This document shows positions 1 through 13,640 of a stretch of DNA of 64,000 nucleotides, one piece after another. This stretch comes from Cenococcum geophilum 1.58. Its lineage: Eukaryota > Ascomycota > Dothideomycetes > Gloniales > Gloniaceae. Every line of letters starts with the position of its first letter. Positions within the stretch are counted from its first letter, which is position 1. The notes under the pieces were generated by a model, which saw only the letters and a program-made list of their open reading frames with translations, was not told where the DNA came from and did no database searches. The translations under genes were made by a program, and so were the position numbers. The stretch spans positions 1,558,432 through 1,622,431 of the forward strand of contig KV748189.1 in NCBI GenBank assembly GCA_001692895.1. Direction: 5' to 3'.

Positions 1-3000
1 CTAGCGATATCTTCCGCTGAGATTTCTTCTATATATGCTATAAAGTATCCCCACTTTATAAGCTTATCTACTATCACTAAAATCACGTTATAATCTTATC
101 TAGTAATAGGATCTTTTAATTTTGGCAACTTAATAATAAAGTCCCATAATATAACCTCTTATGGTCTCTCTGGTATTTTAATAAGTTATAGCCCTCCATA
201 TAGCTTATACCTCATTAATTTATTCCTTTAGCAATCTAAATATTCCTTTATAACTTTTCTAGCTATCCTCTAGATTCCATTAATAATATACTCCTCCTAG
301 AGTCTCAATACTAAGCCCATAGCTCCATTATATCCTTAAGTTAGTCCCTTATAAAAGTTCTCTACAAACTGCTCTACTATACTTCTTAGGATATACTTTA
401 CTTCTTAATTTTCGTATATATCCGTCTATAGATCTTCTAGCTATACTTCTAGAATTCTTTATGCCTAAAAGCTTTCTAGTATCTTATAGACTTTCTCTAG
501 TTTATCATCTTCTTAAGTTGCTGCGATTTTTAGATAATTATACCTAATCAATCCATCTATATCTTTTCGTAATAAAGCCCCTAATGGCTTTTCCTCATTT
601 TATAGTTCAGCTTTGCGGCTCAGAGTATCTACCCGCGTATTATCTGTACCTTTAGTATACTAAATCTCGAAATAGTATTCCGTAAGCATCTCTACCTATC
701 TAACCTATCTTTAGTTAAGTTCCTTTATCAATAGGAATCCAATTAGGTTCTTATAATCCGTCTTAACCACAAATAGTTTCTCTATACCTTATAAGAATAC
801 TCTTTATTCCTTTAATGCTGTAACTATACCTAATAACTCCTTATTATAGATGTTATAGTTTAACTCCGGTGGTGTTATCTTCCAACTATAATATACCACT
901 AGGTGCCATCTATCTTAATACCTTTACATAAAGCACGCCCCTAGTATATAGTCTGATGCATCTATTTTTATAACCGTCTCTAGTCCTAGTTAATAGATCT
1001 TAAGAACTAGCTCCTAGGTAAACAACTCTTTAACTTTCTTAAAGAGTTTTCTTTACTCTTCCCCCCATGCCTATAGTTCTTCTTTCTTTGTTAACTATAT
1101 AAATGGCTTAATATCCTTTAACTACTGCGCTATAAACCTTCTATAGTAATTGCAAAACCCTAGAAACGATCTTAACTATATAACGTTCTCTAGTTCTTGC
1201 CAATTCATTATAGCCTTAATCTTTTTTGGATCTATGCTAAGTTAGCCTAGTTTAATAATAAATCTAACGAAATCGGTCTTCCTGGTAAAGAACTTGCATT
1301 TCTTAATTGCTACTAGCATCTGTTCTTTTTATAGTCTCTTTAAGACCCATTTAACGTATTCCCTATGTTCTTCCTTAGTTATTAAGTAGATAATGATATT
1401 ATTAAGATATACTATAACAAATTCATCTAAGTGTTCTCTTAATACATTGTTAATACGCTTCTGGAACGTTGCTAGTGCGTTTATAAGCCCGAATTGTATA
1501 ACTAATAGTTTATATAGTCCTTCTTTTAACCTAAAGGCTGCCTTCTATTTATCGCCTTCCTTAATCCTAATCTAATAGTACGCCCATCTTAGATCTATCT
1601 TCGTGAAGATTTACGCATTACCTATCCTGTCTTAGATTTCGCTAATTAAGGGTAAAGGATACCTATCCTTCCTAGTGATGCTGTTTAACTGTCTGTAGTT
1701 AATACACAGCCTTAGTTTACCATTCTTCTTTAATATAAATAGTACTGGATAACCCGCTAATAACTACGATGGTCTAATATATCCCTTTTATAGATTTTCC
1801 TAGACAAACTCTTTTAATGCTCTACCTTCTTCTTCGGTAAGCTTATAGATTGGAAAGAACTTTAGACTTATTCCTAGTTCTAACTCTATCTTATAATCCT
1901 ATACTGCATATTTTAACAGCTTTTTACTTTCCGGTAACCATAGTTTCTTGCCGTACTTATAGTATCTCTTTAGTATATAGCTTAGTCCTTTTTCTATTTC
2001 TTTATAGGTTGCTCCTACTTAGTACTATACTAACTTGGCTTATTATCGTATTTTACGGCGCCAAGTATCTTTAATATCGACCTAACCTATAATCCAATTA
2101 ATCCTTAGATTGTATTCCTATAACTAAGGCATACCTAATACTGCCTCGTCCCGTCCTAATGGTAGAATATTAAAAGACATCTTAATTTATCTTCCTTTAA
2201 TAGTTATCTAAATAGGTCCTATTTTAAGATTAATAATCCCTTCTCTATAGGTTATTAGATCTCCTAAAATTATAACTAATAGGTAAGGTTGCTCCTTTTA
2301 TCTATAAGGTAGTCCCATTCTCTTAACTACTGCTAGTAAGATATAGTTTCGCGTTACTCTACTATCTATTAGCGCTTTAAACTGCTAATTTTGCTAATTA
2401 ATTCATAAATTTAGGTGTTATCCTTGAATTCCTTTAAGGGTCTAAGGTTCTACTACTGGCTCCCTCTAGTCCTATAGGCCTCTACTTTTCCCAACTATTA
2501 GCTGCTTAATCCTAGTATACTTAGCTCGCTCTTTAGCTAATGCCTAGTTCGCTTTTTATCTTTAATATACTATAGATACGTGTTTTCTAGGCATTCCCAC
2601 CACTATTATCCGTCTAAGCATTCTTCCGTAAGAAATCTTCCTAGTTAAAGTACTAAATTTCCTTCCTTTTAGACCTCTACTAGATGCCATCTATATATAT
2701 ATTTGATATTCCTATACTATTACTCGTCCGTTATCTAGTATATCCTTATAGGGTATTTCCAATTCTTTTTTTTTAAATTTTTATGCATTTCGTATATATT
2801 ATCCACGCACGTAATCCATAATAACGTATAGTATACTAGGTGCTTTAGGTTAACTCTTAGCTCGTCTTCATCCTTAAGTTTAAACCTTTATCATGCTAAT
2901 CTAAACGTTATAACTTTATTCACAGGTACTAAGATGCGTTTCTCACTTCTCTAGTCCTCTAAACGTTCCTCTAGATCCTTTAACATTATAATTAAGGCTC

Positions 3001-5909
3001 CTTTAATATATGTTATGGCCTTCTCTATAATCGGGTGGTCCTAAATAACTTTTTCATCCAACTATATATAGAAATCTTCCTACTTATTATTATGCCTTTG
3101 CCTATACCACTTTTAATATAGCTACTAGAGTATATACGGTCTATCCATAAGGAAATATCTTCTTATTACTGCATCGTGACAGCCCTTAGTATATCGTTCC
3201 TTAAACCTAGTAGAAATCCCTAAATCCTCTTCATCTTCCAGTTTAGTAAGCCACTTAGCTCTTAGTATGCCTACTCTCGGCCTATTAGTGATTTTTTATA
3301 CTAGTGCTCTGTCCTTTATACGTCCCAATATACTAGATTTCTTATCTAGTTTCTATTCTTGCTATGCGATAATTCTTTACCTAAACTCTTCTATAGTTTC
3401 TTTTAGTTTACGCCTTGCGCTCTAATCCTTAAAGTCATCTTACTTCTTAATCCTAGTATTAACTTTTCAATCTTTAGTCCAAATACTTCGTTTAACTAAT
3501 AAATCCTCTAGGTCCATATATTCGTCTCCTAGTCTAATTACTGTTTATACTACAGATTCTCTAATCTATAAAGAAGCTCCTTACCTCTTGTCTATAGGTG
3601 TCCTAATTCGTACTCTAAATTCTTAACCCCTTAGGTTCTTTAGTCCCGAGCTTGCTTTTAACTTAAGCTTAGCCACTACCTTAGTCTAACTAGGCTTGAC
3701 TAGTATCCTCATCTCGTCTTAAGAGTCCTAGATCTTACTCATCTCGTCTTAAGAATTTTATGCCGTTAGGAATTCTTATCCCGAGCTCATTTATATGTCT
3801 TTAAACTAAACTACTACTCTACTCCATCGGTTTCTGTCCGTTATGGGTCCTTAAGCTTGCCTTATCTTATCTTAAGAATCTTAGTTATCTCTTATCTTAT
3901 CTTAAGAATCTTAAGCCTTTAGCCTTTTGCCTTTATTAAATGCCAAAGTAGTTCACTATCCTATTTCTCTTACATCTTATAAAGTAATAGACATCGTGTC
4001 TAGTAGGGTTTTGATCCCTACTAATATTCCTTATTCTATAATAGAATTATCCTCTACCTCTAGTATAACATCTCCGAGGTCTACTCGCTCTTAGTAAGCG
4101 GCCCTTATTACCTCATCGTTATGGAATGTTTCGCCTAGGTCAAATTTATCGTCCTCAATATCCGATCTGCAAACTAGTTTATTAGTTCCTCTGCATTCTA
4201 TAGGTGCTAGCTCTTATAGCTAATAGCTTACGCCGTACTTAGCGTCCTTATAAATTTAGTATACGTTGTTGTAACAAAACGCAAAACTTTTAATTGAACA
4301 TTCTTTTGTTCCTTATAGCACATTGTCGTCCCTTTATACGTATATATCGTCTGCTAGTCTCATACCCTTTACTATATAATAACTCTACCCACTTCTATAG
4401 TCTCTAACGTAATGACCCTATTTTCCGCAATTTATACAAGCTCCTTCTTTAAACCATTTCTCTTACTATAGAGTCCGCCTAAATGTCTTCTGCTGTTAAA
4501 ATCCCTAATTCGGCTTCTGCTTCTTAGACCTTTAATTACTTAATCCTTATCCTCTAGGTTTCCATAGTTTGCTCCATCTCTTATAGGCTTCTTTAGTACT
4601 ACTTAGGTCTATTGGCTTTGCGCCATACTATAGTTTCTAACTTAGCTTTTGTTGTTGCGTACTCTACGCCTTATACAACTATAAAACTCTATCCTAGCCT
4701 CTCTTAACCTGTTCCCTTTAGTAGATCTAATTATTAATCTTAATCGCTTAATCTATTAGTTCCCTTAGGGTATCCGCATCTTCTATTAAGATAATCGCGT
4801 CCTAGACTTTAGCCTTAAGTCCCTATTTATACTATGCCGTAAGCGCCCTATTATTCCACTCTACTTATATTACTAGTATCTAGAACTATATCATGTACTT
4901 AATTGCTAAAGTTTATTGCACGAGGTTCTGGAGTTTTCTTTCCACTATAGTTGTTTCTTCCGGGTCTCCAAATATCTATATAAGTTGTTCTGTAAATCCT
5001 TCCTAACTTAAGAACATAAATTGCATGTCTTAGTTAGTAGTCGTTATTTCGTTTACCTATATCTCTATAAGGTAAGGTTTAAACTACTTAAGTGCTTTTC
5101 CTAATAAGAATAGTCCTGCGTAGGCTATCCGATCCATAGGTGTAGGTAACTTTACTCCCTCCTATAAGACCTTAAAGTATATCTACGTAAGGAATCCTTT
5201 AAGCTTTAACCTCTCTCCTATAAATCTCTTAATTGATAGTAGCTTAATCTTTGCTGCTCCTATCCCGTTAAGTCTTTCTTCCAACACTATATTGTTAGCT
5301 ATTAGCTAGTTAACTATTTCCTATAGCTGTCTAACCGTTATAGGTTGCTGTAAGTTAGTATCTACCATACTGGTGTCACCTCCTGTCCTTAAAGTAGTTG
5401 CTGCCGTTAATGGCGTTATAGTGGCTGCTTTTAGTGGCATATTGTTTAACTTCTTATATTAATACTATAACTAGGTAGTAATTATATAACGGAACCTTAT
5501 AGTAAAAACTACAATGGGCTTATTAATAGGCTAGGTATATAGGAAATGCAAGTATAAAAGTCAATAACGTAATAATAACTGGTGGAGTAGTTGCCTAATA
5601 GATTAACTTTAATTGTATTTTGAGAATTACTACGAGGAAGGAACTATCTAGGTAGGGACTGAGGGTCCTTAAATACACAACCGTACTCCTAAGAAAGTTG
5701 TTACTTTATCTGCTCTGTCTGCTCTGTTCGCTCTGCGATAGATCTCACAGACTATACAGATTATATAGATCACATTACGTGACTCTGCTTACCATTCCTC
5801 GTCACATGGTTCCACGGGTTTCATCCTAGACTGTGCCTATATCAACCAACTAGCTTCTCTCAACTCTTCTCCAAGTAGTCGTAATATTGTACTTAAAGCG
5901 TCCGTAACA
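1..5909 (-). mobile_element. Ty3/gypsy chromovirus, element A (fossil, cut by window edge)
   Basis: This is a minus-strand copy of the same family as elements B, C and D. Its integrase part lies at the window start (its first ~100 bases are the reverse complement of sequence near 11,230 and 30,420). Reverse transcriptase lies around 1,380-1,800 and gag begins near 5,440, next to the 5' LTR at 5485-5909. The 3' end and 3' LTR are outside the window. The body is broken many times by RIP-type change. On its right it abuts the interior of element B, so A appears to have inserted into B and is the younger of the two. Confidence 0.85.
5485..5909 (-). repeat. 5' LTR of element A
   Basis: On the minus strand it begins TGTTACGGACGC and ends GGTTCCGTTATA, matching the LTRs of B, C and D. 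It is about 425 bases long. It keeps more C and G than the other LTRs of the family, for example in its run of short direct repeats around CTGCTCTGT (5,710-5,745). This suggests lighter mutation or a younger copy. Confidence 0.85.
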
Positions 5910-6971
5910 TACGGGACTAGAGGGAGCTAGTAGTAGAGCCTTAGACCCTTAAAGGGATTTAAGGATAATACCTAAATTTATAAGCTAAATAGTAAGATTA
6001 ACAGTTTAAAGTATTAATAGATAGTAGAGTAATAAGGAACTATATTTTACTAGTAGTAGTTAAAAAAATAGAATTACCGCATAAAAAGAAGGAGTATTTT
6101 TACCTATTAGTGATAATTTTAGGAGATCTAATAGCCTATAGAGGAGGTATTATTAATCTTAAAACAGGACCTATTTAGTTAACTATTAAAGGAAGATAAA
6201 TTAAGATATCTTTTAATATATTACCATTAGGGAATAATAAGGTAGTATTAGAAATGCCTTAGTTATAGGAATATAATCTAAGGATTAATTAGGTTATGGG
6301 TTAAGTTAATATTACAGATATTTAACGCCGTAAAATGCAATAATAAGCTAAGTTAGTATAGTACTAAGTAGGAGTAACCTATAAAGGAATAGAAAAAGGA
6401 CTAAGTTACGTACTAAAAAGATACTATAAGTATAGTAAGAAATTATAGTTACTAAAAAGTAAAAAACTATTAAAATATATAGTATAGGATTATAAAATAG
6501 AGTTAAAACTAGGAATAAGTCTAAGGTTCTTTTTAATATATAAGCTTACTAAAGAAGAAAGTAGAGTATTAAAAGAGTTTATCTAGGAGAACCTATAAAA
6601 GGGATATATTAGACTATTATAGTTATTAGCGGGTTATCTAGTACTATTTATACTAAAGAAGAATAGTAAACTAAGGCTATATATTAACTATAGGCAGTTA
6701 AATAGTATTACTAAAAAGGATAGGTATTCTTTACCCTTAATTAGTAAGATTTAAAATAGGATAGGTAATACATAAATCTTTATAAAAATAGATCTAAGAT
6801 GGGCGTACTATTAGATTAGGATTAAGGAAGGCAATAAATAAAAGGCAGCCTTTAGGTTAAAGGAAGGATTATATAAACTATTAGTTATATAATTTAGGCT
6901 TATAAACGCACTAGCAATATTCTAAAAGCGTATTAATAATATATTAGAAAAGCACTTGGATAAATTTATTA

Positions 6972-9905
6972 ATAATAATAATTCATTGCTTAATGTCCGA
7001 TTTGGATCCCTATTGGGCCCACGCGGACTACTCCTTATATACATATGGGGAGAAAACTCTATTTGAGAAAACCCCGTAATCCATCTCCTTGCCTTTTAGG
7101 ACTCGCCTATAAAGCGCCTGCGAGGCGCCTGCGAGTTACCTATAGTGCTCCTACTACCTTACTTTTTGACCTCCTTAGGAACTACTGCTGCCGTAACAAG
7201 CCTACGGACGCGCTAGTATTGTAAACTTTACTCTACTGCTATAGAGTTATTAGGGGGCACCCGTTGCTCGCCCCCCTACCTTCTATTACCATTTCCTTTA
7301 TAACCTGGAATTAGTTTAGTATATTTTAGCTAATAAGCTACTAGGTAACCGCCTTAAGGCCTTTTTATATTAAGAGTAGTGTCTTATAGTTCTCTGTGCC
7401 AGCTACTAAGAGCATTGCTTCTTAGTTAGTACGTAAGGGGCATAGCAGTATTATGTGCTTTGGTGTCTATCTTAGCCAGCTATATTCGCATCTTAGGCTA
7501 CCTACTAGGACACCCACCTAGTAGAGCCAGTCTTTTAGTCCTATTACTCCTGTTCTTAAGAGTATTGCCATTATATTTTCTGCCTTTGTTAGGCCTTCTC
7601 GGAGCCCTAGAGTGTTTACCCCCTATAGCGTTAACCACGCTACGGCTTGGGTTCTTTTTGCCTTAGTTAACCTCTGTACCTTTAACTCCCATACGCCTCT
7701 CTAGCGTTAGTCTAGCCAGTATTATATTACGGTAGTTAGTTTCCCGGCGTTCTTTTATACTTTACTTTAGCTCTTTTCTCTCTCTTGCTATTATCCTTGC
7801 TGGCCTCTTACGTGTCTCCCTTCCTCCTCTATATAGGCCTAGGCCCTAAAGCAGTACTATTCTTCTTCTACTTTCTTTACCTATTTCTCTAATATATCTT
7901 CCCTACTTTAGGGTTATTAGTTTATTCTCCTATAAGGCGCCCTAGGGTTCCTCCATAGTTTATTTAGGCGTGTCTTAATATACTTTATAACATTAAAGTT
8001 ACGTTTCTTTTACGCTCTTTATATTACAGCGGCTTCAATATATAGTTATAGGGGGGGAATATTAGCTTCCTTCTTAAGCAGTGCTGTGGCCGTTCGCTTA
8101 TATCCGCCTATTATACTCCAGAGGTAAGCTATTTAGACCTTTTGGAGTAGTTTAAGGAGCGATTTAGGGGGGCCTTTCTTAGATTCTCTAATGGCCCAAA
8201 TACTAGACCTATACGTTATAGTTAGCCGGACAACTACTATATATAGTAGGCGTAACCTCTAGAAGCATAGGCCCTATATGGAATTAACGATCCTAGATAA
8301 TACGATGTACTATACTTAGCCCTTACGGGCCGCTTAGGCCGCATATGCGCTCTACCAGAGCTTACTATCTACCTATACTCCTAATACTCTTAGGCCCTAA
8401 ACTGGCTAACCCCTAAAGCCTTAAATGCGAATTATATGCTAGAGATCTGCAGATTAGTTGCGTTTTCTTATAAAATGGATTAACTGGTACTTCTCTGGTG
8501 AGAATTAGACTCTATATCGTCTTACCTAATCTATATAGGTATTATAAGCTTTCTCTAGCGTTCTACAATTCTCTACGGCTATTAGCCCGTATATAATTAG
8601 GTTTATATCGTTAATAAAGCCTATCCCCTAGGTCGCCCCTTCCTTAAAGGAGTTAAGTAGGTTGCTTATAAAGAAAAGGAAAAGTATAGGCAAAAGGGGT
8701 AATCCTTATAGTATTCCTATTACAACTATAATAGGGGGGCTTTGGTATCCGCTAAAGACCAACAATATTTCTTTTTGGCCTATAAACCCTTAAATAAATT
8801 ATATAATCTATTCTAGGAAGCCTTTTGCTCTAAAGATATATAGGAGACGCTTATAGGGTACGTTATTATAGGCGCCACTAATATCTAGGCTGAGTATTAA
8901 TACTATAAAGTCCCTTTATATCGCCCATGCTAATTTAATAGTGGCAGCAAGTAGCGTAAGTACTAATAGTATTAAGCGGTTCTTTCTTGCCCCTATTTGG
9001 CTTTATGGTAGTAAGGCGTGTTCCTCTACCGTATCCGCTATACGGTCCGTTATTACCCTTTCTAAGATCTTGCTAAGGGTATTCTCTAAGGCAATAGGGC
9101 GGTAGCTCCCTAGAAATAAGTAGTCTACTTTGCCTTCTTTACGTAAAATAAACGTTGTTATAGCTCTTCCAAGTCTTAGGTAGTAGCCTATTATAAAGCA
9201 TGCTCTAGCTATATCCGCAAGCTAAGGTGCTATTAGTGGTCCGTAGGTCTTTAGGGCTTTATTTAGGATCCTATCTAGTCCTAGTGCTATATTATTTAAA
9301 AGGCGGCTAATAGTTCTAGCCATTTCTTTAGTTGTCATATTACTATTAACCCTTAGGCAAGTCGCCGGTGTTTCGCCCGTGATATCGCTAAGGTCTACTA
9401 AAGCTAGTTAGGGGAAAAATCTTTCTATAAGGATTTTTACCTTCTTATTATTATCGCTTGTGGCTAGTAATTCACCTAGTCTTTGCAGGGGCGGAAGGTG
9501 TGGGTCTTCTACTAGACGTCCTGCCTTTTTTTTTGCCCATTTTACTATCCTCCAAAGACCTTTATTATAGGGGAGGCTCGGGTTAGTAATATGCTCATTT
9601 ATAAACCATCTCCAGCTATTCCTTACTTCTTTTTTTAGGGTATTCTTTAGCTAGTTTCTTATGTCTTTGTAATGTCTCTCATCTTCAGAATCGTGGCTAC
9701 TTATGTATTTTCTTCTTGCTCGTCGTTGGCTGGCAACAAGAACCGCGCATTATACGGACCATGCGTGTCGCGCGTAGGGGCCCGCTTTTAAGACCGGGCA
9801 GTGCTCTTCTAACCCATTTTTAATTGCTGCCTGGATCCTTTCTAGTCTTTGGTTAATTTCCTTAGGGGTAGCCACTGAGCCTCGCTCATTTGGTATCGGG
9901 TGGAT
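6972..9905 (-). mobile_element. Tad1-like LINE, 5'-truncated, inserted in element B
   Basis: The element reads on the minus strand. From 9905 leftward there is a linker region, then reverse transcriptase with recognisable blocks: SYRPIAL near 9,100, DISGAY near 8,890, a GxxxGxPLxPxLF-type block near 8,700 and a FxDD-like site near 8,615. The C-terminal part has the RTGxIGLxDxL stretch typical of fungal Tad1 elements near 7,530. No endonuclease domain is visible, so it is 5'-truncated. Its 3' end (left) is a short ATT/AAT repeat tail. A 16-base target duplication flanks it (6956-6971 and 9906-9921, one transition apart). Several stops interrupt the frame, but far fewer than in the gypsy copies around it. 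Confidence 0.85.
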
Positions 9906-12900
9906 TTAGATAAATTTATTATAGTATACCTTAATAATAATATTATTTACTTAATAACTAAGGAAGAATATAGGGAATATATTAAATGGGTCTTAAAGAG
10001 ACTATAAAAGGAATAGATGCTAGTAGTAATTAAAAAATATAAGTTCTTTACTAGAAAGATAGATTTTGTTAAATTTATTATTAAACTAAGCTAACTTAAT
10101 ATAGATTTAAAGAAGATTAAGGCTATAGTAAATTGGTAAAAACTAGAGAACGTTATATAGTTAAGATCGTTTCTAGGGTTTTGCAATTACTATAAAAGGT
10201 TTATAGTATAATAGTTAAAGGATATTAAACTATTTACACGGTTAATAAAGAAAGAAGAACTATAAGTATAGGAAGAGGAATAGTAAGAATTATTTAAAAA
10301 GGTTAAAGAGTTATTTACCTAGGAGCTAGTTCTTAAAATCTATTAACTAAGACTAGAGATAGTTATAGAAATAGATATATTAGACTATATACTAGGGGCG
10401 TGCTTTATATAGAAATATTAAAATAGATAGTACCTAGTAGTATACTATAGTTAGAAGATAATACTACTAGAGTTAAACTATAATATTTATAATAAGGAGT
10501 TATTAGGTATAGTTATAGTACTAAAGAAATAAAGAGTATTCTTATAAGGTATAGAGAAACTATTTATAGTTAAAATAGATTATAAAAACCTTATAGGATT
10601 CCTAATAATAAAGGAACTTAACTAAAGATAGGTTAAATAGGCAGAAATACTTATAGAATACTATTTTAAGATTTAGTATACTAAGGGTATAGATAATATA
10701 TAAGTAGATACTCTAAGTTAAAAGGCTAAACTATAAAATGGTGGAAAGCTATTAGGGGCTTTACTCCAAAAGGATATAGACGGATTAATTAAGTATAATT
10801 ATCTAAAAATTATAATAACTTAGAAAGAACTAGAGAGGATCTATAAGTTACTAGAAAGCTTTTAGGTATAGAAAATTCTAAAAATATAGCTAGAAGATTT
10901 ATAGATAAATATATACGAAAACCGAGAAGCTAAGTATATCCTAAGAAGTATAGTAAAGTATTTTATAGAAGATTTCTATAAAGAAATAACTTAAGGATAT
11001 AATAGAGCTATAGGCTTAGTGTTAAGACTCTAAGAGGAGTATATTATTAATAGAATCTAAAGCTTAGCGTAAAAAGTTATAAAGAAATATCTAGATTGCT
11101 AAAGGAATAAACTAATAAGGCATAAACTATATAAAGGGCTATAACCTATTAAAATACTAGAGAGACTATAGGAGGTTATATTATAGGACTTTATTATTAA
11201 TTTACTAAGGTTAAAAGACCTTATTACCGGATAAGATTATAACGTGATTTTAATAATAGTAAATAAGCTTATAAAGTGGGGATACTTTATAGTATATATA
11301 GAAGAAATATTACTAAAAGATATTACTAAAATCTATATTAAAGAAGTATTTATAAGATATAGAGCACTAAATAAGATTATATTAGATAGGGATCTAAGAT
11401 TTATAGTAGTATTTTAGGAGGTATTCTTAGCGGAATAAAGAGTTAGAGTAGTAACTTCTACTATATATTATCCGCAGATAAATAGTTAAATAGAAAGAGT
11501 AAATTAGACACTAAAACAGTATCTAAGGTACTATATTAATTACGCACAGAATAATTAGGTATTATTATTACTAATTATATAGTTTATATATAATATAACA
11601 CTATAGAAAGGAATAGGCATATTACTATTTAAGGCGAATTATAGATATAAGCTAAGAATATTATTATTACTATAGTAAGTAAAGAAAATAAGTAGTAGAG
11701 CTAAAGAAAGAATAAAGACGTTAATAAATCTTTATATAGACCTTATAGAATTAATAAAGAAAGTATAAAAGAGAATAAAAAGGTACTATAACGCTAAGAG
11801 ATCTAAGGGACCAGATCTTAANGAGGGAGATAAAGTATAGCTACTATATAAAAATTTTAAGAGTTAATAACTAAGTAAGAAGTTGGACTATATTAGACTA
11901 AGACCTTTTAAAATTATATAGAAAATTTTACTAGTTACGTTTAAGTTAGACCTACTAGCTAAGATAAAGATCTACCCTATATAGTATATCGCAATACTAA
12001 AACTAGTATATAGGAATATTAAGCCACTAGTTTATAAAGCAGATATATATAAAGGATAAGAAGAAAATAAATAGTAAGTTTTAAAGATTATTAGTTATAA
12101 GGATATTAATAATAAAATATAGTATAAAGTAAAGTGGATAGGTTATACTAAGACTACCTAGGGGCTATTAAAGAATTTAAAGAATATTATAAAAAAGGTA
12201 GAGGAGTATTAGAGGAAATTAGGTTAGGTAATATTAATAAAAAAAGATTGCTAAAGAATAAGTTACCTAAGGGGGACTTAAAAAGAATAGCTACCGAGTT
12301 ACTTAAATCTATTCCCTTCTTAAAAGGAAGAAGAAAGTCTATTCTCTTATTACTAAGTTCCTCTAGACCTTATTCTATAAGCTTTTACTTTTTAAAATAG
12401 ACCTTTTTATAAACCTTCTTAAGACGGATTAACTAAGTAAACGCCGCTAGATAAGACTTAAGGGCCTATTACTAAGTATTAGCAGCCTCCCGTTCTGCGT
12501 TATAAAAACGGTATAACTTTGCTAGAGTAATAGATAGTTTATTATCTAGCTATATAGCAGTAGATTAAATATAAAACTCTAAAATAAATTAACTAGGGAA
12601 TTAGATAACTATTTAAGGTAATAAGTTACATATATTTAGTATTAGAGATAAAGCGAATATTATAGAATAAATAAATATTTACTTTAGTGCACTCTAAATA
12701 AGAGGACGGTTACCGCGAAGATGGACTTACTAATATAATATAAACTAACCCCTCTTTTAAATAACGAGAATATAGAGACGGTATAATCTTATTAAGAAAT
12801 AATATTATAGTAATAGTGTAAGTGTAACGAGCAGTTAAAGATAAAGAAATTGCTTTAGGTATAATAAGTAATATTATTAACTAAATTAATTAGGTGGATA

Positions 12901-12970
12901 TTATACCTCTAGTAAATAACTTAGAGATATTTTAAATCTTTAAGGACAAAGATAGAAAGGAGGGAGATAG

Positions 12971-13394
12971 TATTACGAACGCTTTAAGTATAATATTATA
13001 ACTATTTAGGGAAGAATTAAAAGAAGCTAGTTAGTTAATTTAAGCATAGTTTAAAATAGATCTGGTAAAGCTATATAATAAGGAATAGTAACTAAGGTTA
13101 TATAATATGATTTATATAATCTATATAATCTATATAATCCGTAATAAAGTAAATAGAGTATACGTATATTATATATAAGAAGGATTTTATAGGAGTACGG
13201 TTGTGTATTTAAAGGACTATAGTCCCTACCTAGATAGTTCCTTCCTTATAGTAATTCTTAGAATATAATTAAAGTTAATCTATTAGGCAACTACTCTACT
13301 AGTTATTATTACGTTGTTAATTTTAATTTATATTACCTATATACCTAGCCTAATAATAAGCCTACCGTAGTACCTGCTACGAGGTTCCGTTATA
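12971..13394 (+). repeat. 3' LTR of element B
   Basis: It is about 424 bases long and runs from TATTACGAACGC to GGTTCCGTTATA, the RIP-changed forms of the family ends TGTTACGG and GTTACA. It carries four units of a ~10-base repeat (TATAATCTA-like, 13,108-13,142), as does the LTR of C, whereas D has two. Confidence 0.85.
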
Positions 13395-13640
13395 TTACTA
13401 ATTTAGTAATTAAAATCCTTATAAGCGGCTATAATATTATCAAACTTATATAAATTGTAATTGCTAAGTATTGAGCTAGTAGTGGCTTGTTCCTCTTTAT
13501 AGGCTCTCTTTTAAGTAGTAGGCGGCCAGCTAAGGGAGGGTAGGTAGTAAAGGTAAGGGAGCTATACGACGCGTTATATACGCCTACCCTCCTTCAGGCC
13601 CGCATAGACGTATATTATATATATTTTAATAAGTTTAGGG
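13395..13640. other. Unassigned AT-rich stretch between element B and the copia element
   Basis: No gene is recognised here. It contains an imperfect inverted repeat (GGAGGGTAGG near 13,534 and CCTACCCTCC near 13,591). It may be the 3' end of the copia element cut by insertion of B, or the target of B. I cannot decide which. Confidence 0.4.

Larger units (their letters stand above)
5910..13394 (+). mobile_element. Ty3/gypsy chromovirus, element B (fossil, split by a LINE, 5' part outside)
   Basis: Internal sequence starts at 5910 and matches element D from about 36,448. The 5' LTR and gag would lie to the left of inserted element A, outside the window. Order seen: start of pol, reverse transcriptase up to about 6,971, the LINE insertion, then the rest of RT, RNase H, integrase (about 11,080-11,700), a chromodomain-like end near 12,120-12,190, and the 3' LTR at 12971-13394. 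It is heavily broken by RIP-type change. The chromodomain places it in the chromovirus branch of Ty3/gypsy. Confidence 0.85.

Noticed and set aside
7460-7666. 68-codon open frame on the plus strand
   Set aside because: It is antisense to the C-terminal part of the LINE and has no family match.
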